Of a stretch of 64,000 nt of DNA, positions 36,185-44,966 are shown piece by piece. The stretch's first letter is position 1. Each line of letters begins with the position of its first letter. Where the stretch lies: NCBI RefSeq assembly GCF_016598535.1, contig NZ_CP066779.1:4090053-4154052 (forward strand). Reading direction: 5' to 3'. The notes beneath the pieces are model-generated. The model made no database searches, was not told where the DNA came from, and saw only the letters and a program-made list of their open reading frames with translations. Source of the stretch: Rhodococcus sp. P-2. Lineage in GTDB: Bacteria; Actinomycetota; Actinomycetes; Mycobacteriales; Mycobacteriaceae. A program made the translations under genes and the position numbers.

Positions 36185-37174
36185 ATGGCTCGGTCAGCGT
36201 CGATCGAAGTGGAAAAGCCGTACCACGAGGTACTGCAGACTTTGTCCGAGGGCTCAGTTGCCCGCAGTTTCGATCCCTATCTCGACATCGACTGGGATTC
36301 AGCAGAGTTCGCGATCGATCCACATGATCCGAGGTGGGTACTCTCGTCCGTCTCGGACCCGCTCGGAGCGACGCAGTGGTACCAGGATCAGTCGTTGGAG
36401 CGTCGAATCGCCATGGGAATGTGGCGACAGGCGAACGTGACCAAGGTGGGTTCGGCCTTCGAGAGCATCTTGATCCGGGGAATGCTGCAGTACATCATGG
36501 CGCTGCCCAACCAGTCGCCGGAGTTCCGCTACTGCTTGCACGAGATGACCGAAGAGTGCAATCACATCCAGATGTTCCAGGAACTCGTCAATCGCATGGA
36601 CATCGACGTGCCGGGTATGCGTCCGATGTTCCGGCGACTCTCGCCCGTCATCGGAGTACTGGGTGCCAAGTTCCCGGTCATCTTCTTCATCGGCATTCTG
36701 GCTGGTGAAGAACCGATCGACCATTTCCAGAAGGACTTGATCCGCGAAGGCAAGGACACTCCGCCGGCGATGCTCCGCACGATGGAGATTCACATCGCCG
36801 AAGAAGCGAGGCATATTTCGTTTGCGCACGAGTTCTTGCGTAATCACGTCCCGAGGCTCAGTCGTACGAGTCGGGCGGTTACGTCGGTGGCCTTCCCCGC
36901 TACGATGCGTTGGCTCGCGGGCGAAATCATGTCACCGCCAAAGGAATTCGCCGAAGAGTTCGGCATCCCGGACGAGGTGATGAAAAGCGCCTTCTGGGGA
37001 AGCCCGCATTCACGCCGCATCCTGGGTAACTACTTCGGTGAAATGCGAGCCCTGGCAGACGAACTCGGATTGATGAACCCGGTGTCGAAGCGCGCGTGGC
37101 GAAAGCTACGCATCGACGGCGACTATGCACGCTATCGCGGCGAGCCCAAGCGCTCCGACAAGTCCCGGAACTAG
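36185..37174 (+). CDS. AurF-like diiron oxygenase
   Basis: 329 residues from ATG 36185, with GAGGAG 6 bases upstream. Two EExxH motifs carry the diiron ligands: EMTEECNHIQMF near residue 119 and HIAEEARHISFAH near 203, as in AurF-type arylamine oxygenases (p-aminobenzoate N-oxygenase). No biosynthetic cluster surrounds it, so a metabolite N-oxygenation or another oxidation is possible. The stop converges on the neighbouring tetR gene in a CTAG overlap. The GAGG-rich leader contains GTCGACTGCAATCGAC-like symmetry upstream of the site. Confidence 0.85.
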   Translation: MARSASIEVEKPYHEVLQTLSEGSVARSFDPYLDIDWDSAEFAIDPHDPRWVLSSVSDPLGATQWYQDQSLERRIAMGMWRQANVTKVGSAFESILIRGMLQYIMALPNQSPEFRYCLHEMTEECNHIQMFQELVNRMDIDVPGMRPMFRRLSPVIGVLGAKFPVIFFIGILAGEEPIDHFQKDLIREGKDTPPAMLRTMEIHIAEEARHISFAHEFLRNHVPRLSRTSRAVTSVAFPATMRWLAGEIMSPPKEFAEEFGIPDEVMKSAFWGSPHSRRILGNYFGEMRALADELGLMNPVSKRAWRKLRIDGDYARYRGEPKRSDKSRN

Positions 37175-37917
37175 TCGGGCCGCGACTGTGCGTCGGAGGA
37201 CACCAGTTCAGCGATGAGCGTGGACAATTCGACATGAGGATCTATCGTGAGTCCGCTCGAGCGGGCCACGCCGTCGAACATGTACCAGGTGTACTTCGCG
37301 AGATCGGCGACGATCTCGTCGCGACTCGGTTTCGGATCGGCGCTTCGGACCCAGTGGGTGAGGGTGCCCTCGACCATCGTCACCACGGCAAAGGGCAGTG
37401 AATCGAAGGGGGAGGAATCGATCCCCACGGATCGACCGACTTCGGTGATGGTGGCGCGGGCCGAGTCGGCGATCGTCGCCTTCAGGCTGCTGATCGCGTC
37501 GATGCTCTCGTCGTCGTAGTCGGTGGGGCCGGTACCCATGAACTCGTGAATCCGAGGATGTTCGGTGATCCACTCCGCTACGGCACTGATGGTGCGAGTC
37601 AGGATCTCGTCGAGAGTGCCGACCGAAATGCTCATCGACGCATCCAGGGCAGCCGCGAATTGGCCGAGCACAAACGCGCGGACTCGTCGATCGAGGTCGT
37701 CTCGTCCGCTGAATTGCCGGTACACCACCGACTTGGCGAGGCCGGCACGGTCGGCGATCTGCTGAACGGATACTTCGGCGCCTGCCGCCCGCTCTTCGAT
37801 CAGTTCGACTGCCGAGGTGAGTATCCGTTTCTGGCGCTCGGAGTTGTGCCGCTCCCACCGAGCTTCGCGACCGGTCAACTCTGCAGTGGCAGGTTGCGCA
37901 ATTGCGTCGCTCGGCAT
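37171..37917 (-). CDS. TetR-family regulator
   Basis: 248 residues. The helix-turn-helix is QKRILTSAVELIEERAAGAEVSVQQIADRAGLAKSVVYRQF, about residues 29-70, followed by a long helical ligand domain. It converges with the AurF-like gene, and its start lies 86 bases before recO on the other strand. The target is unknown; the diiron oxygenase is a candidate only by proximity. Confidence 0.85.
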   Translation of the reverse strand: MPSDAIAQPATAELTGREARWERHNSERQKRILTSAVELIEERAAGAEVSVQQIADRAGLAKSVVYRQFSGRDDLDRRVRAFVLGQFAAALDASMSISVGTLDEILTRTISAVAEWITEHPRIHEFMGTGPTDYDDESIDAISSLKATIADSARATITEVGRSVGIDSSPFDSLPFAVVTMVEGTLTHWVRSADPKPSRDEIVADLAKYTWYMFDGVARSSGLTIDPHVELSTLIAELVSSDAQSRPD

Positions 37918-38003
37918 CGGGTCAGTCTATCCGGACACCATCCAGCTCGGGATCGGGCGCGGCATCGAGCGTTCACGTCGGTACAACGTGGGACACTGGA
38001 CCA

Positions 38004-38819
38004 GTGAGGTTGTATCGAGACACGGCGGTGGTGCTGCGCCTGCACAAACTGGGCGAGGCCGACCACATCGTCACGTTGCTCACCCGCCAGTTCGGGTTGG
38101 TGCGTGCCGTGGCCAAGGGTGTCCGCCGAACCACCTCCAAGTTCGGCGCCAGACTCGAACCGTTTGCTCACATCGACGTGCAACTACTTCCGGGCAAGAA
38201 TCTCGACATCATCACCCAGGTGCAGACGGTCGATGCATTCGCCACCGACATAGTCGACGACTACAGCCGTTACACCACGGCCTGCGCCGTACTCGAAACT
38301 GCCGAGCGGTTGGCCGGTGAGGAACGCGCGCCGGCCCCGCAGCTTCAGCGATTGACGGTGGGAGCACTGCGCGCGATCGCCGAGCAGGCGCGGCCGGTCG
38401 AGTTCGTGCTCGACGCGTTCTTGTTGCGAGCCATGGGCTATGCGGGTTGGGCGCCGGCCCTCGAAGAGTGCGCCCGCTGCAGCGCTCCGGGACCGCACCG
38501 TGCATTTCATGTCGCCGCCGGCGGAGCCGTGTGTACCTACTGTCGCCCGGCAGGTGCTGCGACGCCGTCGCCCGGAGTGCTCGACTTGATGGAAGCGCTG
38601 CTCCGAGGGGAGTGGGAGGGCACCGATTCGGCGCCCGCGACGCTGCGGACGCAAGCCAGCGGACTGGTCGCGGCGCATCTGCAGTGGCATCTCGAGCGTC
38701 AATTGCGGACGTTGCCGCTGATCGAGCGTTCGAGGCCGCATGCAGCCGTCGAGGTCGACTTGCCCGTGAGGCAGGATGGAACACGTGATTCGACGACGCG
38801 AACCGCGAACTCCGCTTGA
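38004..38819 (+). CDS. recO: DNA repair protein RecO
   Basis: 271 residues: N-terminal OB-fold ([27 protein letters not shown]) and a C-terminal zinc site ([25 protein letters not shown], four Cys). RecO helps RecR load RecA and anneals single strands. GTG 38004 is preferred to a start 34 codons upstream, which has no conservation and overlaps the tetR gene. It overlaps uppS by 44 bases. Confidence 0.94.
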   Translation: MRLYRDTAVVLRLHKLGEADHIVTLLTRQFGLVRAVAKGVRRTTSKFGARLEPFAHIDVQLLPGKNLDIITQVQTVDAFATDIVDDYSRYTTACAVLETAERLAGEERAPAPQLQRLTVGALRAIAEQARPVEFVLDAFLLRAMGYAGWAPALEECARCSAPGPHRAFHVAAGGAVCTYCRPAGAATPSPGVLDLMEALLRGEWEGTDSAPATLRTQASGLVAAHLQWHLERQLRTLPLIERSRPHAAVEVDLPVRQDGTRDSTTRTANSA

Positions 38820-39594
38820 CTCTGCTGCTGATCGGGTGATCCGGCCACCGGACCCACATCCGTCCGGAGCGACCCCGCCGATCCTGCAAACCGAACTCAT
38901 TCCGCGCCACGTCGCGCTGGTGATGGACGGCAACGGACGGTGGGCGCAGGAGCGCGGTCTGCCGCGAACCGCCGGGCACGAACGCGGTGAAGCGGTCTTG
39001 ATGGACACGGTGTGCGGGTGCATCGAGATGGGTGTCGAGTGGCTCTCCGCCTACGCCTTCTCCACCGAGAACTGGAAGCGCAGTCCCGACGAGGTTCGAT
39101 TCCTGATGGGCTTCAACCGTGACGTCATCCGCCGCCGACGCGACGAGATGAACGAAATGGGTGTGCGGGTTCGCTGGGCCGGTCGTAAGCCGCGCCTGTG
39201 GGCCAGCGTGATCAAGGAACTCGAGATCGCCGAAGAACTGACCAAGAACAACACAGTCATGAACTTGACCATGTGCGTGAATTACGGTGGCCGGGCCGAA
39301 ATTGCCGATGCGGTAAAGGAAATCGCGAAGCGTGTCGCGGCCGGTGAGATCAACCCGGACAAGATCACCGAGGCGACGGTGGCGAAGTACCTCGACGAGC
39401 CCGACATGCCCGACGTCGATCTCTTCCTGCGTCCGTCGGGGGAGCAGCGGACGTCCAATTTCTTGATCTGGCAATCCGCTTACGCCGAAATGGTGTACCA
39501 GGAGAAGCTGTTTCCCGATTTCGACCGCCGCGACCTGTGGGCCGCCTGCGTCGAATACGCCTCACGCGACCGTAGATTCGGTGGCGTCAAATGA
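38776..39594 (+). CDS. uppS: Polyprenyl diphosphate synthase (cis-prenyltransferase)
   Basis: 272-residue cis-prenyltransferase; the equivalent M. tuberculosis enzyme (Rv2361c) makes decaprenyl diphosphate, the carrier lipid for cell-wall assembly. [14 protein letters not shown] carries the catalytic Asp; [26 protein letters not shown] and [24 protein letters not shown] are diagnostic. The first 35 residues are poorly conserved, and a GTG at 38785 is an alternative start. The ATG lies inside recO, so coupling is likely. Confidence 0.95.
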   Translation: MEHVIRRREPRTPLDSAADRVIRPPDPHPSGATPPILQTELIPRHVALVMDGNGRWAQERGLPRTAGHERGEAVLMDTVCGCIEMGVEWLSAYAFSTENWKRSPDEVRFLMGFNRDVIRRRRDEMNEMGVRVRWAGRKPRLWASVIKELEIAEELTKNNTVMNLTMCVNYGGRAEIADAVKEIAKRVAAGEINPDKITEATVAKYLDEPDMPDVDLFLRPSGEQRTSNFLIWQSAYAEMVYQEKLFPDFDRRDLWAACVEYASRDRRFGGVK

Positions 39595-39605
39595 CAGGGG
39601 AGAAC

Positions 39606-40013
39606 ATGACCGACACCACCGACGAAGCAGCCCGCCTTCAAGAACGCGCGGCCGCCTCGCTGGCGCATTTCGTGACGGTCGATGTGGCTGCGGACGGCTC
39701 GCTGGGTTTCCAGTACTCCGGCGCGCTGTGCTCGATCCAGGCAATGAACCTGTCGGAGGGTCTGGACGTGCTGTCCATGACGTGTGTTCTCGCGTGGGAC
39801 CGACCGGTCAGCGCGGCATTGCACCGCAAGGTGGCCGAGCGGAACCGGACCATCCAATTCGGTTCGATCGCGGTATTCGGCCACGGCAGTCTGGCGGACG
39901 TCATTCTGCGGTACACGTTCCCGGCGGCCGGACTGGACGACGAGGCACTGACCACGATGTTGCTACTCGCGCTCACCGGCGCCGATACCGCGCGTCAGGG
40001 TTTGATTCCCTGA
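39606..40013 (+). CDS. Small conserved actinobacterial protein, Rv2360c-like
   Basis: 135 residues from ATG 39606, with GGGGAG 5 bases upstream; an ATG at 39591 overlapping the uppS stop is the alternative. The fold pattern (ASLAHFVTVDVAADGSLGFQYSGALC, SMTCVLAWDRPV, TMLLLALTGADTARQGLIP) suggests a small YbjN/CesT-like chaperone fold, but this is tentative. No signal peptide is seen. The same place in M. tuberculosis is held by Rv2360c. Function unknown. Confidence 0.7.
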   Translation: MTDTTDEAARLQERAAASLAHFVTVDVAADGSLGFQYSGALCSIQAMNLSEGLDVLSMTCVLAWDRPVSAALHRKVAERNRTIQFGSIAVFGHGSLADVILRYTFPAAGLDDEALTTMLLLALTGADTARQGLIP

Positions 40014-40046
40014 CGCGTTCGGGTGGGGTTCCATTCTTCGACGCGC

Positions 40047-40478
40047 TCAGTTGCCGGCGCAATCGCGGCAGGTGCCGAAGATCTCGACGGTGTGACTCAC
40101 TTCGGTGAAACCGTTGTCCTCGGCGATGGTCTGTGACCACTGCTCGACCGTCGGACCCTCGACCTCGACGGTGAATCCGCAGTTGCGGCACACCAGGTGA
40201 TGGTGGTGCCCGGAGGAGCAGCGTCGGTAGACGGACTCACCCGTGTCGGTGCGGAGGACGTCGATGGTTCCGGCGTCGGAGAGTGCCTGCAGCGTGCGGT
40301 AGACGGTGGTAAGGCCGATGCCTTCACCGCGCTTGCGGAGTTCGTCGTGCAGTTCCTGTGCCGATTTGAATTCGTCGATGTCGTCGAGCAGGGCGGAAAT
40401 GGCGCTGCGCTGTTTCGTGGAACGAACGCCGACGGTGGCCGGTCCACGTTTCGAGGTTGTACTGCCCGGAGTGTTCAT
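40047..40478 (-). CDS. zur: Zinc uptake regulator Zur (Fur family)
   Basis: 143 residues. The N-terminal winged helix (FKSAQELHDELRKRGEGIGLTTVYRTLQALSDAGTI) and the metal domain (SSGHHHHLVCRNCGFTVEV; CRDC near the C-terminus) identify a Fur-family protein; location in an smtB-zur operon marks it as Zur (M. tuberculosis FurB, Rv2359). It represses zinc uptake genes when zinc is bound. ATG 40478 is chosen; the frame continues upstream into smtB without conservation. Confidence 0.92.
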   Translation of the reverse strand: MNTPGSTTSKRGPATVGVRSTKQRSAISALLDDIDEFKSAQELHDELRKRGEGIGLTTVYRTLQALSDAGTIDVLRTDTGESVYRRCSSGHHHHLVCRNCGFTVEVEGPTVEQWSQTIAEDNGFTEVSHTVEIFGTCRDCAGN

Positions 40479-40489
40479 GCGGTGGAATC

Positions 40490-40873
40490 TCATCCTTCTT
40501 CGGCGTGGGCGACAGCGTCGACGACGATGTGTGCGAGGTGATCGTCGACGAGTCGATAGAGAACTTCTCGTCCGTTGCGCTCGCCGCGGACGACGCCCGC
40601 TGCTTTGAGTACGCGCAGATGCTGGCTGATGAGTGGCTGAGTGACACCGAGGGCGCCGACGAGTTCGTGTACGCAACGCTCCGACTCGTGCAACTGAAGC
40701 ACGATCGCGATGCGAACGGGTGCAGCCAGTGCCCGCAGAATTTCGCCGGCTGCCGCCAGGGTTTCCTTGGGCGGCACGGGCGCGGGAGGTGCGGCTTCGA
40801 ACGGATCGTGCGTGTGTCCGAGGTCGGAATGATCATGGCTTTTGTGGAGATCGCCGGTATCCGCAATGCTCAC
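40490..40873 (-). CDS. smtB: ArsR/SmtB-type zinc-sensing repressor
   Basis: 127 residues. A His/Asp-rich N-terminus (HKSHDHSDLGHTHD) precedes an ArsR winged helix (ILRALAAPVRIAIVLQLHESERCVHELVGALGVTQPLISQHLRVL). It should release DNA when zinc is high, allowing zur to be expressed, as reported for the M. tuberculosis Rv2358-Rv2359 operon. GTG 40873 has AAGGAGC 8 bases upstream. Zur follows after 11 bases. Confidence 0.92.
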   Translation of the reverse strand: MSIADTGDLHKSHDHSDLGHTHDPFEAAPPAPVPPKETLAAAGEILRALAAPVRIAIVLQLHESERCVHELVGALGVTQPLISQHLRVLKAAGVVRGERNGREVLYRLVDDHLAHIVVDAVAHAEEG

Positions 40874-40933
40874 AGCGAGGCTCCTTCGAGGGGTAGATCA
40901 TGATGTCCGGGCATAGCCATCTCACCACATTAT

Positions 40934-40976
40934 TGCAAATCACTTTCATTTTGATATGCACAAGTATGCATGTCAA
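40934..40976. promoter_or_regulatory. Overlapping inverted repeats, probable SmtB operator
   Basis: TGCAAATCA (40934-40942) pairs with TGATATGCA (40952-40960), 8 of 9; TTGATATGC (40951-40959) also pairs with GCATGTCAA (40968-40976), 8 of 9. The AT-rich block lies upstream of smtB-zur and within 100 bases of glyS, a suitable place for an autoregulatory SmtB site. Confidence 0.6.
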
Positions 40977-41071
40977 CCTTGGACGGAAGTGCGTGGCAGC
41001 CGCCAGATAGGCTGATGGTGCGAAAAGCGCACGAAAATCATGCATCTATTACCCAGATGGAGAGCAATCGA

Positions 41072-42463
41072 GTGGCACCCAAGTCCAAGATCGAAGCCGT
41101 TGTCAATCTCGCCAAGCGGCGAGGCCTGGTCTACCCCTGCGGTGAGATCTACGGCGGTACCAAGTCCGCATGGGACTACGGCCCATTGGGTGTCGAGCTC
41201 AAGGAGAACATCAAGCGTCAGTGGTGGCGCAACATGGTCACCAGCCGCGAGGACGTCGTCGGCCTCGACTCCTCGGTGATCCTGCCCCGCGAGGTGTGGG
41301 TCGCATCCGGTCACGTCGGTGTCTTCAACGACCCGCTCGTCGAGTGCCTCAACTGTCACAAGCGTCACCGTCAGGATCACCTGCAGGAGGCGTACGCGGA
41401 GAAGAAGAAGCTCGACAACCCGGACGACGTCTCGATGGATGTCATCGGTTGCCCCGATTGCGGCACCGTCGGCCAGTGGACCGAGCCGCGCGACTTCAAC
41501 ATGATGCTCAAGACGTACCTCGGCCCCGTCGAGAGTGAAGAGGGTATGCACTACCTTCGCCCCGAGACCGCACAGGGCATCTTCGTGAACTTCGCCAACG
41601 TGCTGACCACCTCGCGTAAGAAGCCGCCGTTCGGCATCGGCCAGATCGGCAAGAGCTTCCGCAACGAGATCACCCCCGGCAACTTCATCTTCCGCACCCG
41701 CGAGTTCGAGCAGATGGAGATGGAATTCTTCGTCAAGCCGGGTGAGGACGAGCAGTGGCATCAGTACTGGATCGACTACCGCCTCGACTGGTACACGGGC
41801 CTCGGCATCAACAAGGACAACCTGCGTCTCTACGAGCATGCCCCGGAAAAGCTTTCGCACTACTCGAAGGGCACGACCGACATCGAGTACCGCTTCCACT
41901 TCCAGGGCAGCGAATGGGGCGAGCTCGAAGGCATCGCGAACCGTACCGACTTCGATCTCTCGACGCACTCCAAGCACTCGGGCACCGAGCTGAACTACTA
42001 CGACCAGACGACGGGCGAGCGGTACACGCCGTACGTCATCGAACCGGCGGCCGGTCTCACGCGTTCGCTGATGGCCTTCCTGGTCGACGCGTACACCGAG
42101 GACGAGGCACCCAACTCCAAGGGCGGCGTCGACAAGCGCACGGTGCTGCGCCTGGATCGTCGACTTGCACCCGTCAAGGCCGCAGTTCTGCCGCTCTCGC
42201 GTAACGCGGACCTGACGCCGAAGGCAAAAGATCTTGCAGCGCAGCTGCGTCAGAACTGGAACGTCGAGTTCGACGACGCCGGCGCCATCGGTCGTCGTTA
42301 CCGTCGCCAGGACGAGATCGGTACGCCGTTCTGCATCACGGTCGACTTCGACACTCTCGAAGATCAGGCTGTGACGGTGCGTGAGCGTGACTCGATGGCG
42401 CAGGAACGCGTCGCTCTCGATCAGGTGGAAAGCTACCTGGCTGCACGGCTGATCGGTTCCTGA
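41072..42463 (+). CDS. glyS: Glycyl-tRNA synthetase (single-chain, class II)
   Basis: 463-residue homodimer-type enzyme that charges tRNA-Gly. The class II motifs are present: [39 protein letters not shown]-like [12 protein letters not shown] and [28 protein letters not shown] 41072 gives the same length as the M. tuberculosis enzyme and has GGAGAG about 8 bases before it; ATG 41057 and a frame start at 40970 are alternatives. It is divergent from smtB-zur and ends at a strong terminator. Confidence 0.95.
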   Translation: MAPKSKIEAVVNLAKRRGLVYPCGEIYGGTKSAWDYGPLGVELKENIKRQWWRNMVTSREDVVGLDSSVILPREVWVASGHVGVFNDPLVECLNCHKRHRQDHLQEAYAEKKKLDNPDDVSMDVIGCPDCGTVGQWTEPRDFNMMLKTYLGPVESEEGMHYLRPETAQGIFVNFANVLTTSRKKPPFGIGQIGKSFRNEITPGNFIFRTREFEQMEMEFFVKPGEDEQWHQYWIDYRLDWYTGLGINKDNLRLYEHAPEKLSHYSKGTTDIEYRFHFQGSEWGELEGIANRTDFDLSTHSKHSGTELNYYDQTTGERYTPYVIEPAAGLTRSLMAFLVDAYTEDEAPNSKGGVDKRTVLRLDRRLAPVKAAVLPLSRNADLTPKAKDLAAQLRQNWNVEFDDAGAIGRRYRRQDEIGTPFCITVDFDTLEDQAVTVRERDSMAQERVALDQVESYLAARLIGS

Positions 42464-42477
42464 TTCGTTCGAAGCTG

Positions 42478-42513
42478 ACGGGCGGTCCTTCTCAATCGAG
42501 AAGGACCGCCCGT
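42478..42513. terminator. Rho-independent terminator after glyS
   Basis: A perfect 16-base stem (ACGGGCGGTCCTTCTC and its complement) with loop AATC, followed on the plus strand by GTTTTC. It lies 15 bases after the glyS stop. Confidence 0.92.
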
Positions 42514-42555
42514 TTTCTCTATCCTTGACGGATCTTCAGGCGCAGGATCGAAGCT

Positions 42556-43149
42556 ATGAGAAAACTCAGCGTGACCAACAGCGTGACTCTCGACGGTGTC
42601 ATGCAGGCACCTGCTGGGCCGGACGAAGACCGTCGTGGCGGATTCGAGCACGGTGGATGGGCGGCGCCCTTCAACGATTCCGTCATGGCACAGAAAATGG
42701 GGGAGGGGATGGCGAAGAAATCGGAGTTGCTCTTCGGACGTCGAACCTACGAGAACTTCGCCTCCTACTGGCCGTTTCAGACCGACAATCCGTTCACCGA
42801 GGTGCTCGACAACACGCAGAAGTACGTAGCGTCAAGAACTTTGGGTGAACCGCTGCCGTGGAAGAACTCGACATTGTTGAAAGGTGATGCCGCCGACGCG
42901 GTCGCCACGCTCAAGGAAAGCGAGGGCCCGGATCTGGTGATTCTGGGCAGCGGCGACTTGATCACGTCTTTGGCCGAACGGCGACTCGTCGACACCTACA
43001 CTCTGCTGATTCATCCGCTGGTTCTCGGAACCGGGCGCAGATTGTTCCCCGACGGAGCTGCGCTCGCTCAGTTCACCCTCACCGAAAGTGCCCCTACGAC
43101 AACAGGCGTCATCATCGCGACGTATCAGTTGAGCTGGAACAGCAGTTGA
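42556..43149 (+). CDS. Dihydrofolate reductase-like protein (RibD C-terminal fold)
   Basis: 197 residues of the DHFR/RibD superfamily: RKLSVTNSVTLDGVMQAP at the N-terminus, FGRRTYENFASYW near residue 57, and VILGSGDLITSLAERRLVDTYTLLIHPLVLGTGRRLF. Stand-alone members are common in actinobacteria, with unknown substrates; a role in folate synthesis is not implied. Its C-terminus (QLSWNSS) is encoded in a tandem repeat that also carries the end of the convergent mepB gene. Confidence 0.85.
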   Translation: MRKLSVTNSVTLDGVMQAPAGPDEDRRGGFEHGGWAAPFNDSVMAQKMGEGMAKKSELLFGRRTYENFASYWPFQTDNPFTEVLDNTQKYVASRTLGEPLPWKNSTLLKGDAADAVATLKESEGPDLVILGSGDLITSLAERRLVDTYTLLIHPLVLGTGRRLFPDGAALAQFTLTESAPTTTGVIIATYQLSWNSS

Positions 43150-43589
43150 GCTGGAACAGCAGCTGAGCTGAACACATCGGGGAACTCGCCGAAATGCCGG
43201 CTCTGCCAGCGCTGAGTTCTGACTGCTTGCGTGCTGGTCGGCGTAACCCAGGGCGCATAGACCCGGATGGCGCGCTTACCACCTGAGAAGTTCGTCGACA
43301 CGATGTCGTGTTCGACGAGGGTTTCGGTGGGAAAGACGAAGTGCCCCACATGCTCTTCGTCGTAGACCTTCACCACGAACAGCATCACGCCGTCTCCGGT
43401 GTCGAAGGGGCGGATGGGCCCGGCCTCGGAACGGCGCCACAGTGTGACGAACTGACCGAGCTTGGTCGGCGTCGTCTTGGCGGTTCGATAGACGGTGGGG
43501 AGGCCGTTGACGGTCAGCGTGTGAGCGCTGTATTCCGCACCCTCGGGCTCGGGAATCGGTGTGGACCAGGTAAATGCGTCGGCGTTCAT
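43125..43589 (-). CDS. MepB-family protein
   Basis: 154 residues. GAEYSAHTLTVNGLPTVYRTAKTTPTKLGQFVTLWRR and GHFVFPTETLVEHDIVSTNFSGGKRAIRVYAPWV match MepB proteins, named from the staphylococcal mepRAB locus; the function is unknown. ATG 43589 is preferred. The last residues (AAVPAQLLFQLN) lie in the tandem repeats overlapping the DHFR-like gene, so the end may have been altered by repeat expansion. Confidence 0.75.
   Translation of the reverse strand: MNADAFTWSTPIPEPEGAEYSAHTLTVNGLPTVYRTAKTTPTKLGQFVTLWRRSEAGPIRPFDTGDGVMLFVVKVYDEEHVGHFVFPTETLVEHDIVSTNFSGGKRAIRVYAPWVTPTSTQAVRTQRWQSRHFGEFPDVFSSAAVPAQLLFQLN
43126..43175. repeat. 17-base tandem repeat across two converging stops
   Basis: CAGTTGAGCTGGAACAG occurs at 43126-43142 and 43143-43159, with a decayed third copy from 43160. 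Both the DHFR-like and mepB reading frames end within it, and they overlap by 25 bases. Repeat slippage would change both C-termini. Confidence 0.8.
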
Positions 43590-43655
43590 CGGGGCCGATG
43601 ATGCCACGGACCACCGACAACCTTCGTGACGAACGCTGTCGGTGGTAGTCCCGCT

Positions 43656-44021
43656 TCAGACCGTAGGCACCTTGTCGAGAAACCCGAGGACGAGCGTCAC
43701 CCGGCCGTCATCGTCGCGTTCGAGTACGTCGAACCCGTCGATCAGTGACCCGGCCCCCGCCGGGCCGAGAGCCCAGCCGAATCGAGCCTGTCGGTGATGC
43801 GCGTCCACCGGTCCGACGAGGGTGAAGTGCATGCCCGGAAATTGTTGCTGCACAGCGTTGATCATCGCGTCGATCTGATCGTGTCCGGTGACGTCCGCGA
43901 GCGGATCGGTGTAGCGACCGTCGGGTGCGAACAGTTGCTCGATCCGTGCTTTACGGGCGGTGGTATCGGTTTCGTTCCACATGTCGATATAGGCGTCGGC
44001 GATTGCGTCGAAGTCGCTCAT
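43656..44021 (-). CDS. SnoaL/NTF2-like protein
   Basis: 121 residues with the NTF2-like cone fold pattern: FDAIADAYIDMWNETDTTARKARIEQLFAPDGRYTDP, TGHDQIDAMINAVQQQFPGMHFTLVG and LIDGFDVLERDDDGRVTLVLGFLD. It could be an isomerase-like or ligand-binding protein. It is divergent from the XRE regulator gene, which may control it. RBS GGGAGCG lies before ATG 44021. Confidence 0.82.
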   Translation of the reverse strand: MSDFDAIADAYIDMWNETDTTARKARIEQLFAPDGRYTDPLADVTGHDQIDAMINAVQQQFPGMHFTLVGPVDAHHRQARFGWALGPAGAGSLIDGFDVLERDDDGRVTLVLGFLDKVPTV

Positions 44022-44159
44022 GGTCGCTCCCTTGATCAGTGTCCAGTGGTGAAGATCCGGCGGTCGCGCCGGCTGAGACCACTGTTCCTCCGAAACTGTT
44101 TCGGGTCGATTACCTCGGAGGTCATGGCCTCGGCTACCTCGGGTCGCTAACTTGAGAGA

Positions 44160-44966
44160 ATGACCTTCGAGACGATGGACGTGGGCACCGAACTCAAAAG
44201 ATGGCGGGAGCGGCGAAGGCTCACTCAGCTAAGTCTCTCGGCAGCGGCAGGAGTGTCGACAAGGCATCTGAGCTTCATCGAAACCGGCCGCTCCAAACCC
44301 AGCCGGGACATGATTCTTCACCTGTCCGAATGTCTGGATGTTCCTCTACGACAACAGAACACGCTTCTGCTGGCAAGTGGTCATGCGCCGGAGTACTCGC
44401 AGAAGTCGTTGGCGGAAGCGCCGATGTCAGCGGTGAGTGAGGCCATCGATCGCATCATCGAAGCTCATGATCCGTATCCGGCCGTGGTGGTCGATCAGCA
44501 GTGGGAGATGGTCGCCGGGAACCGTGCCGTGGGGATCCTGACCGAGGGCGCCGCTGCATTCCTCCTGGAACCACCGGTCAACGTATTGCGACTGAGCCTG
44601 CACCCCGAGGGCATGGCGCCGCGGATCGTGAACCTCGCGCAGTGGCGTGTCCACCTGCTCGCACGGCTGGCTCGGGAAGTGGAAGTCAGTGCCGACGAAC
44701 AATTGTCGTCGCTGCTCGACGAGTTGCGCACGTATCCGAGTGGAGGGGAGTGGCACGACGACCGCGCGAATTCCCTGCTGGTTCCGTTGCGGGTACGCGC
44801 CGGCGACACCGAACTGGCGATGTTCAGCACCACCACCGTGTTCGGTACGCCGCGCGACGTCACGCTCGCAGAGATCGCGATCGAATCGTTCTACCCGTCG
44901 GACATGCAGACGGCCGACTACTTCCGATCGGCCGCACAGGTCACAGAGACTTCTTGCCGAACTTGA
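44160..44966 (+). CDS. XRE-family regulator with MmyB-like ligand domain
   Basis: 268 residues. The helix-turn-helix (LKRWRERRRLTQLSLSAAAGVSTRHLSFIETGRSKPSR) covers about 10-50, and the C-terminal MmyB-like PAS domain (YPAVVVDQQWEMVAGNRAVGIL; VNVLRLSLHPEGMAPRIVNLAQWR) binds an unknown ligand, possibly a fatty acid. It is divergent from the SnoaL-like gene. The 3' end overlaps the convergent mannosyltransferase gene by 26 bases. Confidence 0.88.
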   Translation: MTFETMDVGTELKRWRERRRLTQLSLSAAAGVSTRHLSFIETGRSKPSRDMILHLSECLDVPLRQQNTLLLASGHAPEYSQKSLAEAPMSAVSEAIDRIIEAHDPYPAVVVDQQWEMVAGNRAVGILTEGAAAFLLEPPVNVLRLSLHPEGMAPRIVNLAQWRVHLLARLAREVEVSADEQLSSLLDELRTYPSGGEWHDDRANSLLVPLRVRAGDTELAMFSTTTVFGTPRDVTLAEIAIESFYPSDMQTADYFRSAAQVTETSCRT

